A stretch of DNA of 64,000 nt, taken from contig JAMAHW010000034.1 of NCBI GenBank assembly GCA_023627715.1, forward strand, positions 248,001 through 312,000, in the 5' to 3' direction. Shown here piece after piece: positions 44,301 through 56,159 of the stretch. How positions within the stretch are numbered: the stretch's first letter is position 1; the number at the start of each line of letters is the position of its first letter. Source of the stretch: Periconia sp. R9002 (taxonomy: Eukaryota > Ascomycota > Dothideomycetes > Pleosporales > Periconiaceae). The notes beneath the pieces were generated by a model, which had not been told where the DNA came from, did no database searches, and saw nothing but the letters and a program-made list of their open reading frames with translations. The translations under genes and the position numbers were made by a program.

Positions 44301-45511
44301 TTTTCAGACGATACCTTTGTATATATTAAATGGGCGATGAGTGGATGATGGATAGAAGATGTCAATGCAAGACAATCCAAGAGAGGGGCGCTCGCACGGC
44401 AAAAGGTACGGTTTTATCAATGTTTTGTGTAACAAGCGATTAAAAAATAAAAAAAAGGAGGTTCGACGCGTGCGCGAACCAGTGACATAAGCTCATTTAA
44501 GTCGAATCAAGGTTAGCTGAAATCCATCATGATTCATGGCTATCAATTGATGCGCACGCACTCAGCACTAGTTACTGTTATCAAGAAGCGAAACCTTGCT
44601 CATTATATATTAAAGTCTCATGAGTTGCGGAAGGGCGTAATTCCTACCAAAGGGTACATATTAATATGAATTTATTTAAAAAATATAAAGAACATTGTAA
44701 ATATGTCACAAAGACGTGCGCAGCCGGTATGTGTACTCATCACTTGATGTCAATAATCGCACACGCAATGAAAATGTCGTAGGATTCGCAGTAGGTCTGA
44801 AAGGCAGATATTGCGACCTATGATTCAATAGAAAAACCATCCACTTCCAAGTTGACATCAACGAACCTAAGACATCAGCTACAACAACTCTCGAGAGAGG
44901 AGAGCTGGGACAGGCAAAACTACATAGATACTGACTTTCATCGAAGTACAGAGGTTTGCTTAGAATCAGGCTATTCACGTTCACAGTATAAGCAGCGGGG
45001 TTAAGGGAATAGGCAAGATTGGCAATATCCGACAACGAGATCAAAAGAAATACGTCGCACCTTGAATCAGATTGCCGTACTTACATGTTGTAGCTAACAT
45101 ATGTGAATGTTTGTTGTTCGGGACTTGACTTAATAAATGGTGGAGGTAAAGGTTCACCACAGTTACTTTTCTTGCGGCAAAATGAGTCAAAAATAATAAA
45201 ATCTAACCACCCTAGAGTTCACCGAAGCTCAGCACCGGCTGTATGCAGAATTGGTAGACTCTTGCTTATGCAGCTACCTGCGGTCGGGCCGCAGCGGCGT
45301 AGTGGCTCGTCTGACTACTCCCCTCAACCGTTCTATCGGCTTCTCTTCTTAATTCTCCAGTCTGCTTCCCTGCATTGACTGAGCGCTGGGAATTCGAGGT
45401 TACAGTGCGGTCATCTTTCCTATCCAGCGCACGTTACAGAGTACTGGATCTTAGTTGTGCCACTCGGTCTCTTCTTGTTTTATTCTTTTCCTCAAACAGT
45501 CTTATCCGGCC
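44301..45511. other. Intergenic between P-loop ATPase and GNAT gene 1 (divergent)
   Basis: About 1.2 kb with promoters at both ends. Open frames such as 44706-45044 (-) and 45103-45378 (+) have no family support. Confidence 0.5.
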
Positions 45512-46335
45512 ATGGCTACTTCGACTGGAGACAAGAAACGTCGTTTCGCGCATGGCGAAGTCATTATATCCGAGGTTACGAAAGACGATCTCAAGTCCCT
45601 AGTCAGTCTTGACACATTTCCCCATGCCTTAAAATTCCATCGGAAACACTAACAAAAATCAAGGCGGAGGGCTACTACGCGTCATTCCCTGTGCCCTGGT
45701 TTGACAAGATTGAACCTACGCACATCCGTGCTGAACAAGATGTCCGCATAGCCCGCTTTGCTGAACGCATGATCCCCTGCCTTTCCAAACCCCATACTCG
45801 CTGGACCAAAGCCACCCTATCACCCTCCTCGCCAGAATACGACTCTTCCGCACCAAACCGTGTCATTGGCCACGCAGGCTGGCTGTTACCCGAGCGAACT
45901 AAGTCTGAGATTCTGAACCTATGGCGCAAGGATGCGAGCGATTTGCTAGGTTGGAGAGGGAAGATGGGGTGGACTCAAGACTATGAGGATGAGCTTTGGA
46001 GCAGCACAGATCTCAAAGCCTATCAAGAAGGAAGCTTTTTGTTATGGGACAAGGTTAGAGCTGTATACTTAGAAGGCATTGGACATTGGCATCTTGCGCC
46101 CTTATGGGTTGTACCTGAACACCAAGGGCGTGGGGTAGCGTCTTTACTATTGCGTGATGCTATTGATTTGGCGGACAAGGAGACACCTCCTTCACCGATG
46201 TATCTGGAGGCCATGCCTGCTGCTAGAGCCATATATCAACATTTTGGGTTTGAGGGCGTGGAAGGCGAGGGTGAAGGCTTCGCCATGATCAGGAACCCTC
46301 CAGAGGGTGTGAAGATTCTGAATAAGAGAGGATAG
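45512..46335 (+). CDS. GNAT-family N-acetyltransferase (1)
   Basis: Two exons (45512-45601, 45664-46335; 62-bp intron) give 253 residues. The acetyl-CoA-binding motif A is clear: LAPLWVVPEHQGRGVASLLLRDAIDLAD, with HQGRGVA as the pyrophosphate loop. The C-terminal YLEAMPAARAIYQHFGFEGVE is the usual closing strand-helix. The N-terminal half (SFPVPWFDKIEPTHI) matches a fungal GNAT group of unknown substrate. The intron donor is GTCAGT, less common but in phase, and the joined KSLAEGYYASFP is typical. No targeting signal. Confidence 0.87.
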
Positions 46336-47281
46336 CTTGAGAGCACAACACAGGCGATTGTGCAGCCCATCTTCGCACTTATTTATTGTAACATGAATAC
46401 CATTTCAACAGAAAGATATATCGTTGGCAGTATCGATCGATGCTTCTAACACTCAGCTTCAGAGGTACCCGTGGGACAAGTAGAAATCGAGCTCGGCGCA
46501 ACTAGTTCCCTTGCAAATTAGAATGCCCCCAAAAAATCATAAAAGCGGGTCAATGAGAAATGCACAGCAAAATGCTTTGATCTTACTCTTATCAGTGCCA
46601 TTAATTAATTCAAATGATCAAGCGTCTGCGCAAGAACAATTTAGCGGAGAGAATTCCCGTGATCATCATCTCTTTTTTGTGAACCATCCCCATCCGTGTC
46701 AAAAGCAAGGCAATGGTCAGCGCTTGTTACAACATGAGTGCATGTGTCAACATTTGAAACAGCAATTGGAAGAACATCACGTGGAAGCGTGAACTTATTC
46801 GGCACGTTCTCACGTGTACACGCGTCATCTACGCGGCAATGGCCAAGATCAATTTCCCCAAAGAGACAGCGGTGCATTCTCAACTGACTCAGCCCGACAA
46901 GAAAAACTGGAATTTCAGCTTCGGCAGCTACAGTACAATTACTAAAAATTTCTTCGAACAATGTATCCAGAGCTGATCTCTAGTTCTGGATTCAGATTGA
47001 TTTGCGCTCCAGCTGACAAATTCGCATTAACTGACATTGATTGTCTAGGCATCGTCCGGTCTGTTGCCTAGCAGCGACTGTTTATTCCGAAACGGCGGAC
47101 ATACACGGAATAACACCTGTCTCTTGATAGCTAAGTACATATAAATTCATGTGAGCCGCATCATTTGGCGAAAAACAGCCACCATAGAAGACTTGCTTCC
47201 CATCAAAGATATCTCGACTGAGAAAATTATCATCGTTTATTTGCATACCTGCCTACCCCACTCTTCCATACTGAAACCATC
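46336..47281. other. Intergenic between the two GNAT genes
   Basis: About 0.95 kb. A minus-strand open frame (46641-46961) with several Cys residues but no ATG start is noted under findings. Otherwise nothing is recognised. Confidence 0.45.
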
Positions 47282-47809
47282 ATGTCCGACAACTCAGAAT
47301 ACATTATAGTTCCAGGCAAACCATCTCCAGAATGGTATCGCGAACTTCGAAAGCTCGCAGGACTCACCCCACCACCTCCCGATGCGATGAGCGAGTCGGT
47401 CCCCAGATCTCTCGCCAACTCATGGCATATGCTGGTAGCCTACGAGCGCAAACACATGATTGACGGCGAACCCGCGCCGGAACAAAATCCAGTCGCAATG
47501 GGCAGGCTCGTGGGGGACGGCGCAATGTTTCTCATAATGTGCGATATCGCGGTACATCCGGACCATCAACGGAAGGGAATCGGCAAGCGCATCTCCCAGA
47601 TGCTGGTAGACCATGTGGATGCACACGCGCCGCATGCGTATGTCAGTCTGGTGGCGGATCCAATGGGACAAGCGTTGTATCCAAAGTTTGGATTTGAGGA
47701 TGTAAAGCCAGCAGTGGGCATGTTCCGTTGTGTTTATTCGCAGAAGGATAAAGAGGGGAGGAAGGCTATACTAGAGAGGCAGCTCGCTGCCGCAAAACGG
47801 GAAACATAA
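47282..47809 (+). CDS. GNAT-family N-acetyltransferase (2)
   Basis: Intronless, 175 residues. Motif A reads MCDIAVHPDHQRKGIGKRISQMLVDHV, with QRKGIG binding acetyl-CoA. The C-terminal ALYPKFGFEDVKPAVGMF is the expected ending. The N terminus (WYRELRKLAGLTPPPPDAM) resembles small fungal GNATs near bacterial acetyltransferases acting on small amines; the substrate is unknown. It is only distantly similar to the GNAT encoded 1 kb upstream, so the pair is not a recent tandem duplication. Confidence 0.87.
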   Translation: MSDNSEYIIVPGKPSPEWYRELRKLAGLTPPPPDAMSESVPRSLANSWHMLVAYERKHMIDGEPAPEQNPVAMGRLVGDGAMFLIMCDIAVHPDHQRKGIGKRISQMLVDHVDAHAPHAYVSLVADPMGQALYPKFGFEDVKPAVGMFRCVYSQKDKEGRKAILERQLAAAKRET

Positions 47810-48461
47810 AACGCGGCAACAATTCCACGACAACGTACGATTTCATCCCAGGTGTTCTCAACGCAGCGTAACGATAAAGGTCTTGAAGTAGCACGGAGGC
47901 ATAAAGATAGGTAACTAGTGCGCCAAGCCTAATCGCATATAGAAATATTCAGCGTTGTTGTAATGATCAATGATGTCTTTTTCGGCGTGTCTTTGTCCTT
48001 CTCGTATTCACGTCATAAGCACAGGATCCCGCATCAAAATCGCACCATTTGGCGGACCTGCATGTGCCTATATACCGACATCGATGAATCCCCATATAGG
48101 GCATGTTTCCACATCACTACCCAGCCATTAAGTTTGGCTAAGCGAATCAAAACTCTTTCCTTGACTACATGCCTGATAAACAAAGGTTCCCACGCCATGT
48201 GGGATCAGCTTGGCCGTGCAGGACCGCACTTGGCAAACGCATTCAACAGTTCGCTAATCGATAGAGATAGGGACATGTCCAATCCCGAGGTCGGATTCAG
48301 CTTCGGGCGCATAAAACGTCATATGCTCAATGTATCGCATCAAATGCATCCATAGGAACATGGAATCCAGACATCTTGCTTGTACATAATGTGTTCCATC
48401 AATCGCAATGGATTTTCTCCAGCGATACAATATTGCTCGGATTCAATAAACCACTATCAGA
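47810..48461. other. Intergenic before the haloperoxidase-like gene
   Basis: A 652-bp stretch. The frame at 47963-48355 (+) lacks recognisable motifs. The right end should hold the promoter of the next gene. Confidence 0.5.
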
Positions 48462-49873
48462 ATGAAGGCATCTTTGCTATACGCCAGCTTCGCCGCAGTC
48501 GCCCATGCAGCCTACAGTGGGGATATTGTTCAATATTGGTATTAAACATGATTTCTGCCCATGCGCGTACAAACAGATCGAACTAACAATGATTCAGGGT
48601 GGATCAATCAGCCATTTTAGTTAATGGGACTGTAATTGGGGGTCTCCCATCACCACCATCAGGATGGTTTGAAGCAATCGTCCAAGGAGCAGTATATCTC
48701 GCTGCGACCCAATCCGCGGATAAATCACTCGCTTTCCAACAGCTCGCCGTGTCTCACGCAGCTCACGACTCGCTTCTCTGGACGTTCCATGGCACACGGC
48801 TCTACGCGACAGTGAATTCAAAGCTCAAGGCAGTCCTTGGTCCTATAGGTCTCAATGCTTTATCCGAAGACGCCATTGCCGCAACAGAAATCGGCAGAAA
48901 AGCAGCAAGGACTGTTCTTGTTGCTCGCGCCGACGACGGTATCAACAACTTCGTCGATTATGTGCCAAAACCTCCCGCGCCTGGTGTGTATCAAGCGACT
49001 CCAGGTGGTTCGCCCGTCCCAGATACTCCGCAAGCTCAGTTCCTGCGACTTTTTGCTGCCCTAGGGGATGTCAAGAAATTTCGGGCTCCACCACCTCCAA
49101 ATGTCACGAGCCCGGAATATGAACCATTTTTGGACCAGGTGAAGACGCAAGGCGCAAGGAACTCTACTGTAAGGAAGCCGTATGATACGGAAACTGCGTA
49201 CTTCTGGCGCGAGAGTAGCCCAATGTAAGTCGCGCAGACCATTATCCTCTACCCTCTCCTTCTCTCCTTAATCCCACGCTTTCATCACATCAAAATGAAC
49301 AAACCTCTGAAGATTTTATGCTATAGCGGTTGGAACCGTCTCGCCCACGGTGTAATCGGTAACAGATACGCCACCGACGTGGTCACCTCGGCCAAATTCT
49401 ACGCACAGCTCAACTACGCGCTCTCCAACGCCGCCATTGCCAGCTGGGACTCCAAGTACTTCTACAACAGCTGGCGACCTGTCACTGCAATCCAATACCC
49501 TGGCACGTACCTTGCCAGCGGGCGCAACGTTTATGATCCCACCTGGACACCGCTCCTTGCGCCCACACCGAACCACCAGGACTACCTCTCCACGCACGCG
49601 ACGTTCGGTGGCGCTGCTGCCGCTGTACTTAAGATCTGGAACAATGGATCCGATGTTGTGGATGTGTTGCAAAGCAGCAATGTCACAGTTGATAACATTG
49701 GCGTGATCACGAGGCGGATTACGAATCTAACGGCTGCGGCGTATGAGAATGGCAACAGTAGAGTTTTTGGCGGAATTCACTTCCAGTTTTCCAGTGATGT
49801 AGGTAATGAGATTGGTGCATGGGTAGGGAGAGAGACTGTCAAGGCCTTTGACAAGAACTGGGATAAGTTTTAG
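48462..49873 (+). CDS. Secreted vanadium-haloperoxidase/PAP2-fold protein
   Basis: Three exons (48462-48538, 48598-49224, 49327-49873) give 416 residues. The first exon encodes a signal peptide (MKASLLYASFAAVAHA) and YSGDIVQYWV. The fold's three active-site motifs are recognisable: WDSKYFYNSWRP (K-x6-RP), DYLSTHATFGG (where haloperoxidases have PSGH) and SRVFGGIHFQFSSD (S-R-x3-G-x-H; Arg380, His386). The enzyme may be a vanadate-dependent haloperoxidase or an acid phosphatase of the same fold; the S-T-H variant is seen in fungal and bacterial members of unproven activity. Several N-x-S/T sites fit secretion. Confidence 0.88.
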
Positions 49874-50329
49874 ATAAATTGGGCGCTGTAGAAGTCTTGG
49901 TGCACACTGTTATTTTAATGCCCGAAGGAATCGGAGCTTTTCGATGATCTTTGCCGTTAAAAACTTGCCGGGATGGTCCTTGGATATATTTGGACAGGTA
50001 TTTGTTTTAATTTCTCGAAAGTTAAATGCCTAAATCTACTGAGTCGTGAACTGCACGACTCCAATATTCCGAAGAGCGTTTAGCTTGCAGACATTACGTT
50101 TTAATATTGAAAATTAGCTAGGCTAAAAATACACGTTTTTCGCCAGCGGTGCGTGTGAATAAAATGCTCTAAAAAGTGAGAATCCGAAGGACTGGTAAAA
50201 TGCAGCGCGTCTTGGCCAAAATCGAAATATACAATAGAATCGATGTATGCACATTAACACACAATGTTGGTGGTTGTAACCGGAATCGAATGTCTCGTTC
50301 GATTGCGATCTCTCCTTCTCTTTTGTTTT
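49874..50329. other. Convergent gap
   Basis: A 456-bp AT-rich stretch between the 3' ends of the haloperoxidase-like and Cys-rich membrane protein genes. No gene seen. Confidence 0.5.
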
Positions 50330-51286
50330 TCAAAATTTCTTTTTTAGTCCCGGCGTCGCCGGCATTTCCACCGGCTCCATATCCTTCGCATTCAGCTCAT
50401 GGTGACGCGATTCAAATGGATTCTTCGTCGGCGTCGCGTGGTGCGCATAGTACTGGATGGGCGGTAACGATCCTTTCGTATCCCCCAGTTCCTTAGCTTG
50501 GCTGCTCTGTAGCTCATGCAGGCCGTACTGGTGGTACTCGTGGGACTGATGTTCTTGCTCGATCTCCAGTTGCTGCATTCGGTTTCGGTCGCTGCGCTCG
50601 TTCGATTTCTTGCGTCGCAGGACTACGAAGAATGCGATGATTGCGGCGATGAGGAGGAAGCCGAGGGTAAGGCCCACTCCGAGACCGACTTTGATGCTTG
50701 CATTATCTGTGGTAGGTACCTGTGTTTGCGCTTGTTGCGTGTTTGATTGTGTTGATGCGGGTGTAGAGGTAGAAACTGGCGCGTTTGTGGAAGGCAACGA
50801 TGGAGGGCGAGAACTAGATAATTGCGGTGCTTCTGGGGCGCTCGGTATGGATGATATTCGTGGTGTCGAGAGGTTCGCTGTCGTATATGCTATCGGGTCT
50901 GCAAACTTGAATGTGTAGTCTTGTGCCGAACAGCACGCCAGATTCACTTGATTCGTGTTGGTTGTTTGAGGTAGTGAGCAGCACCACGACTCGGACACTA
51001 GGCAGTTGAACACTCGCGCAGCCAATGTTCCTGTTTCCTTTCCTGCGCAGACGTCGGCGCATGCGGGGTCGTTCCAGGACTTGTCGGTACATCCAACACG
51101 GAAATATTGGTTGCCTTGGTGGTTCTCGTCGTCCTGACTACGACAGAGGCCATTTGTGAGACACAGGTCCCCTGCCGCGCAGCATGATGTGTGCTTGTTT
51201 TCCGCGAGCGCAGTTACGTTACATGGTATGTAGTTGATACTGTTTTTCTGAGTTAAAACTGTCCCGTTACGAGAGTAACAAGACAT
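50330..51286 (-). CDS. Cys-rich single-pass membrane protein, fungal
   Basis: Intronless, 318 residues. Residues 1-130 contain about 17 cysteines, including CC pairs at 35-36, 102-103 and 118-119, as in extracellular disulfide domains of fungal surface proteins. A Ser/Thr/Pro-rich stalk (about 140-195) follows, likely O-glycosylated. Then comes one membrane helix (about 200-223, GLGVGLTLGFLLIAAIIAFFVV) with RRKK after it and a cytoplasmic tail rich in Gln, Glu and His. This layout resembles wall-stress-sensor-like proteins. No classical signal peptide is seen before MSCYSRNGT; either an upstream exon is missed or the helix itself directs insertion. Function unknown. Confidence 0.78.
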   Translation of the reverse strand: MSCYSRNGTVLTQKNSINYIPCNVTALAENKHTSCCAAGDLCLTNGLCRSQDDENHQGNQYFRVGCTDKSWNDPACADVCAGKETGTLAARVFNCLVSESWCCSLPQTTNTNQVNLACCSAQDYTFKFADPIAYTTANLSTPRISSIPSAPEAPQLSSSRPPSLPSTNAPVSTSTPASTQSNTQQAQTQVPTTDNASIKVGLGVGLTLGFLLIAAIIAFFVVLRRKKSNERSDRNRMQQLEIEQEHQSHEYHQYGLHELQSSQAKELGDTKGSLPPIQYYAHHATPTKNPFESRHHELNAKDMEPVEMPATPGLKKKF

Positions 51287-53218
51287 TTTGAGGGATTTTG
51301 TTGATCGTTATTAATGATAGAGTCGAGATTGAGAGTCAATGAGATCGAAGGAGTGGACTTCGAGGAACACAAGAACGAAATCGGTGTAGCAAGAGAATTA
51401 TAGGTAGTATGATGCAGTTCATGTCCTCGGGGACCGTGGCCTTTCTAGGTATATGGCAATTCAACACGCGGGCTGCCAGGGCACTCCTTGAGACAAACCG
51501 GGATGCAGGTCCAACCCATACGCAGAGCCCAGACTAGAGACTAAATCGTTTTTGGCGCCGATCTATAGTGTCCGATGGAATGTCGTTGATACTTAGTGGC
51601 TAATGTTCAATCCCCGAATAGGCAGATGTACGGATATGTGATCGTTCCCGTCTACATGCTCCTTTTCAGCAATCATGGCTCATCCTATGCATTAAATGCC
51701 CTCTCTAACAACATGTAACGCCGTAGACAAACAATAATGATTTCCATTCTCATCGTACTTCGATTAAATTGGCTCACATTTCTTAGTCACCATGCTCATT
51801 TACCTTAGTATCGTCGATGTCACTAGCGGGATGGTATTGGCCGAAGCGTGTCGGACTTCAAAACACAACCTTCGGCTAGCAGGGGGGCATTACGACCCGT
51901 CCCCGTCCAAGCTTCCAGTCCATTGTGTAACGTCAAAGCCTCAGGTGTAATTTGAGGCACGCATCGAACAGTTTTTGCGCAGTCCTTTGCTACGAACAGT
52001 CCAGCCACAAAATCATGGGATTAATTCGCTAGAGGTCTCAGTGTTTTCGCGCGTTCCCGAGTCCCCGACGCTTACTGCCATCCTCCCCACAATATTTATC
52101 TGGCGCATCAAGTGGAACATACCTTGTAGCTTTAAAAAGCGATACCAGTTGACGCGAAAACATGGTCAGGCTTGACGCTGATCAGGTAAGAAATAATCAG
52201 GTTGGTCACTGTGTCATAATAAGCGCACATAGTGACATGTGCAATCAGACATACAAAGGGTGTAGGCTCAAATATATACTTGCTAGTTGTTGGGAGCCCC
52301 TCGCCACTATAATTTTTGTACCTATCAATCATGTACATACAATCATCGTAAGCAACATCTTATCACTCTGAGATAATCTTATATAGTATATTAGTTGTAT
52401 TCTACTAGTCATCATTTCAATTACACACTGTAGGTTTGGAGATATAACGGCTAGCAATATGTCTTAGAAACAGAGGTTGATGTTCTTCTCACTCGCACAT
52501 ATATTGTGATTATGTACATGATAGAAATAGTTGATTACTAGAGTTCTGCTAAGAAGCAGGACTTTTTGTTAGAGATCTATAGAGAGGGATAGGCCAATCT
52601 TGACCATAGAATCTACATATCCATGCCTCTGGGAAAGACGTTGATAGAAGCACAATTGCGGAGTGAAATATGATAAACAACGAATTTAAGACCGATAGAC
52701 ATGATTTGGACCGTAAGGCTCGGCACATAATGACGACGATCATGCTATCGAGGTTCGGGATGTCAAATCATCCCACCGGTTCACTTAAAATGCGTGGGGA
52801 ATTTAAGTAGCTGTATTCGTTTTGCTCGATTTCTCTAGAATTCCTTCAACCATCAGGATTGTATCACAGAACACTAAATTCGTCCCTTCGTGTCCGTCAC
52901 AATTGAACACTTCATCAACTATTACGTTTGTCTTAAGAAGGTCAATACCTGTACACAAACTGATCCTATACTCGTACACAGACTGCAGAATACAACATTG
53001 AACCAGTTTTTCTTCTTCCTTAAATACCACAAACAGTTTTTACTTGCTCTGCATCAAGATTCGTCCCTTCTTGAGATCGATTCCAAGGAATTCCAAACAT
53101 TGCGTGAATTCCGAGCATATGGCTATGTTATTCATGTTCGTACTGATTTGGTCTGTAAAAAAAAGCTTTGTAATACTTCATGGCCCACTCCTCGTATAAA
53201 ACCCTTCTGTAATATCAT
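51287..53218. other. 1.9-kb gene-poor stretch
   Basis: No supportable gene. Short open frames on both strands (for example 52549-52743 -, 52890-53222 +) have no motifs. No repeats or mobile-element signals were recognised. Confidence 0.5.
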
Positions 53219-55039
53219 TTAGATATTCAGACTCATCACCCTAGAATGAACATCTCGCAACATGCTCTCAATCCTCGGAGTCATGTTGGAGTCGTACCAT
53301 CCCTTATCAGCCATCAATCGGGCCGCTAGAGTGTTATAATCGATTACGGGCCAATAAGCCTCATAACCCTCTGAGGCGTTGTCGAACCACATAAATCGTT
53401 GTGCAAATGTTTCGTCGTCGAGTTCCAATGGGGATGGCACTTCCGAACCCTGGGTGGCTAGCTGGCGGAGATCCCTGCAGAGCTCGTCATTGATAGTTTC
53501 GCCCCCACGAGCAAGAACATCATTGCTTAAGCCAGCGCAGTGGATGACCTCCGACCAAAACCACCGCGCTCGGTCATCGACTCCCATGTGATCGGGCGGT
53601 GTACCTGTGTAAAGACGGTTGAAAGCATGGCGACATACTTCGATTTCGTCGGCGGTTCTAAGCATGGTTTTCCACATGCAGATGATTCGATCCTTGACTT
53701 CCTCATCTTGGAACTGTGATGCGACCAGATATAGCTCAATGAGGTTCTCGATTGTCCATATAATGTTTCTACATCCGTGCAGACTAAGGTCAACGTCTGG
53801 TAGAGTATGTGATAAGGAGAAGCTCGGATCCAGGCACATGGCGTATCGCTCGACGGCGAGAAGTCGATTTGCGTATATCGTGATGTTGCGCTCTGTGGAG
53901 TCAGGAGTCCACTGCTGCTGCTGTAACCATGGCAATCGACCGTTCAATTGGTTCTCCGGAATATGAACATTCCCAAGGTCTTCGCCGTTGTCGTTGATGA
54001 CAGTTGCGACGACGTACCTCCAGTTTTCATTGCTTGCAAGCTGGCTTCCTGGGGTGGGCATGTAGTCTAAAAGTTCAAAAGGAGGCTCAGACATGACTGG
54101 GGTTTCGGGAATCCATGTTCCATTTCCTTGGGTGTCGCTTGGCACCTCGCCTGGGAAGTTGTCGATCAATTGTTCGTTTGACCAGTTGATTAAATCAAAG
54201 TTGACATCTGTATATGAAGACAGTGGCTTCAACTGATCAATGGGCAGCAATGATGGGTTTGGAAACATAAATTCCGTGCCTTGATTCCACTCCAGGCCAG
54301 TGTATATGTCTGAACCAGCAGCTCCAGTTTCGAAGGAATCTTCCAACGGCACCTGTTGCTCGTTGAAAAAGGAGAAGTTGTATTGCTCGAAAGGATTCCA
54401 CAGCGCTGTCTCAGCGCTAAACTCGGGGTCTTGGATGCCTTGTGCGAGTGGATCGGTACGAAACTGTCCGAAATCGTCTGCACGTACTCGTTTGTTTGCC
54501 TGCGGTTCTTCGTCCTCTTCGTTCTCCTTATCCTCCGTGCACCTGGTCTTACGCTTTTGTGGCTTCGGTGTGCTATATTCTATAGACCTGGGGTACCCTG
54601 GGTGTTTCTTCAAGAACTTCTCTTTGTGCTTTAAATATCGCTTCGAAACAGCTTGTTGGGTAACCACCTTCTCGCCTCCATACCGCTGCTGGTGTAGTGC
54701 GGCCACCTCATTCCATGTCAGTGGTCCATTCGTCGTTGAATGCGTGCCATACTCGTCTGGCTTGTTGTTGTCGCGGGTTTTTATGAGCCACTCGACTTGT
54801 TCCTCTTGGTAGCTCGCTACTGCAGCGCGGTACTCTGGAGTACGCTGGCGGGGTTGGCGAACAGGGGCGGGTATAAACGGAGCCTTGGAGGTTGTCGCGT
54901 TTTCAGGCTCTGGTGTATCTTCGTACACAGAACCGTTGTCCTGGGTGTCGTTATAACGCGAGTGATGCTCCCTGGAGCTCATTGTGGCTTTCGAGGGGAG
55001 GGCCGGGTTTGGGTTCGTGGATGATCGTGTGGTGACCAT
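53219..55039 (-). CDS. Putative nuclear protein with DNA-binding-like domain and helical C terminus (family A)
   Basis: Intronless, 606 residues. After a disordered N terminus, residues about 80-155 form a basic domain: WLIKTRDNNKPDEYG, then TWNEVAALHQQRYGGEKVVTQQAVSKRYLKHKEKF, then HPGYPRSIEY. The TQQAVSKR stretch looks like a recognition helix of a helix-turn-helix or Myb-like fold. A bipartite basic cluster (KPQKRKTR and NKRVR) could be a nuclear signal. The C-terminal part (about 355-600) contains LIELYLVASQFQDEEVKDRIICMWKTML and FNRLYTGTPP, resembling the helical tail of fungal BTB-type proteins. The gene at 61740-62852 encodes a clear paralogue of the basic domain. No function is known to me. 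Confidence 0.75.
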   Translation of the reverse strand: MVTTRSSTNPNPALPSKATMSSREHHSRYNDTQDNGSVYEDTPEPENATTSKAPFIPAPVRQPRQRTPEYRAAVASYQEEQVEWLIKTRDNNKPDEYGTHSTTNGPLTWNEVAALHQQRYGGEKVVTQQAVSKRYLKHKEKFLKKHPGYPRSIEYSTPKPQKRKTRCTEDKENEEDEEPQANKRVRADDFGQFRTDPLAQGIQDPEFSAETALWNPFEQYNFSFFNEQQVPLEDSFETGAAGSDIYTGLEWNQGTEFMFPNPSLLPIDQLKPLSSYTDVNFDLINWSNEQLIDNFPGEVPSDTQGNGTWIPETPVMSEPPFELLDYMPTPGSQLASNENWRYVVATVINDNGEDLGNVHIPENQLNGRLPWLQQQQWTPDSTERNITIYANRLLAVERYAMCLDPSFSLSHTLPDVDLSLHGCRNIIWTIENLIELYLVASQFQDEEVKDRIICMWKTMLRTADEIEVCRHAFNRLYTGTPPDHMGVDDRARWFWSEVIHCAGLSNDVLARGGETINDELCRDLRQLATQGSEVPSPLELDDETFAQRFMWFDNASEGYEAYWPVIDYNTLAARLMADKGWYDSNMTPRIESMLRDVHSRVMSLNI

Positions 55040-56159
55040 GTTACTATGGAGAATGACGTATAAAGTTTTTGTTAAAAGAGTTTATAGAAGTAGCTTGAAG
55101 ATAGTTCAAGATGGGATGGAAATCAAGTTTCCAAAGTTTTCGATGAACTTGCAGGTGGTTGTGGATATTGTGGGTGGAGTTGGGAAGTCAACCTGGTTTC
55201 GGGAGAAAGCTATAGGACTTTTATGGAGCCTGACCATGAGCAAACGCCTGAGAGGCTGCTCGCGCTATACCCAATCGAGATTTTTCTGTGAGAGAACAAG
55301 GTCACATGCAGACCGTGCATCCTCTCGTCGGCGTGCGTTCGTTTGCACAATGATTTCCGGAACTTCCAGGTTTAAACAGTCGAGTCATTACCACAAATAA
55401 CTGAATTGCACACTGGATCGCAATAGAATTTTCCATGTAATAAAATGAGGACTTACCAATATTCTACAAGTCCCTCAAAAACACCTTCTAAGGATCAACT
55501 TTCTGGAATACACAAGTGGCTCCCGACTTTTCCACTTGCACTGCTCTAGTGAGATTGATACATGTTGTCACAACGCTATATAATGAATACGATTTCTTCA
55601 TCAGAAATATATTTCGATGTATTCGAACGTATAAAACTCTCACTCGTGAAAAGTGCAAATTCTTCAACGTCTGTTCATAGCGCACTCAACGTTTGCACTC
55701 AAGCGCATAGTCCGCATGAATTGATGCATAATGTGCCGGTGAAAAGGGCTTCTTGAATTATTTGTTCTGAACCGAGTCATCCAGCATCATTGATTCATGT
55801 ACTGCGCGTTTGTTCACTGCTTCAGGCAGCAGGGCAGTAGGGTATGTTGAGTTGCTACGCAGGTAGATGCTCTATCACGTGACTACACTGTGAGTCTTGA
55901 CACATGGGCCAACTAGCTACCGTTGTCATGCGCACGAGGCTTGGTGTCAACATGCAGCAACAGACTACGAAACTGCATTGTGCACCGGAGAATCACCGGC
56001 AGTCCCAAAAATTGCTATTGCTGTGTCTATATATACCGGGTAACCGCTTTGAAGAAGAGACTCTTTTATTTGCGCAGTATTTCATCACCTGCGGTTGCAT
56101 TCAGGCTCATTACCGTGTTTACAGTAGTACGAGCACCATCTTGGCTGCCCGGGCCTAGT
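55040..56159. other. Intergenic upstream of family A gene 1
   Basis: About 1.1 kb, AT-rich. Promoter of the family A gene at its left end. Open frames (54984-55400 +, 55904-56171 +) show no family. Confidence 0.45.

Noticed and set aside
44706..45044. 112-residue minus-strand frame between the ATPase and GNAT genes
   Set aside because: No family marks; chance frame in intergenic DNA.
45664..47809. Tandem duplication of GNAT genes
   Set aside because: The two proteins differ in length, intron content and almost all sequence outside the acetyl-CoA motif.
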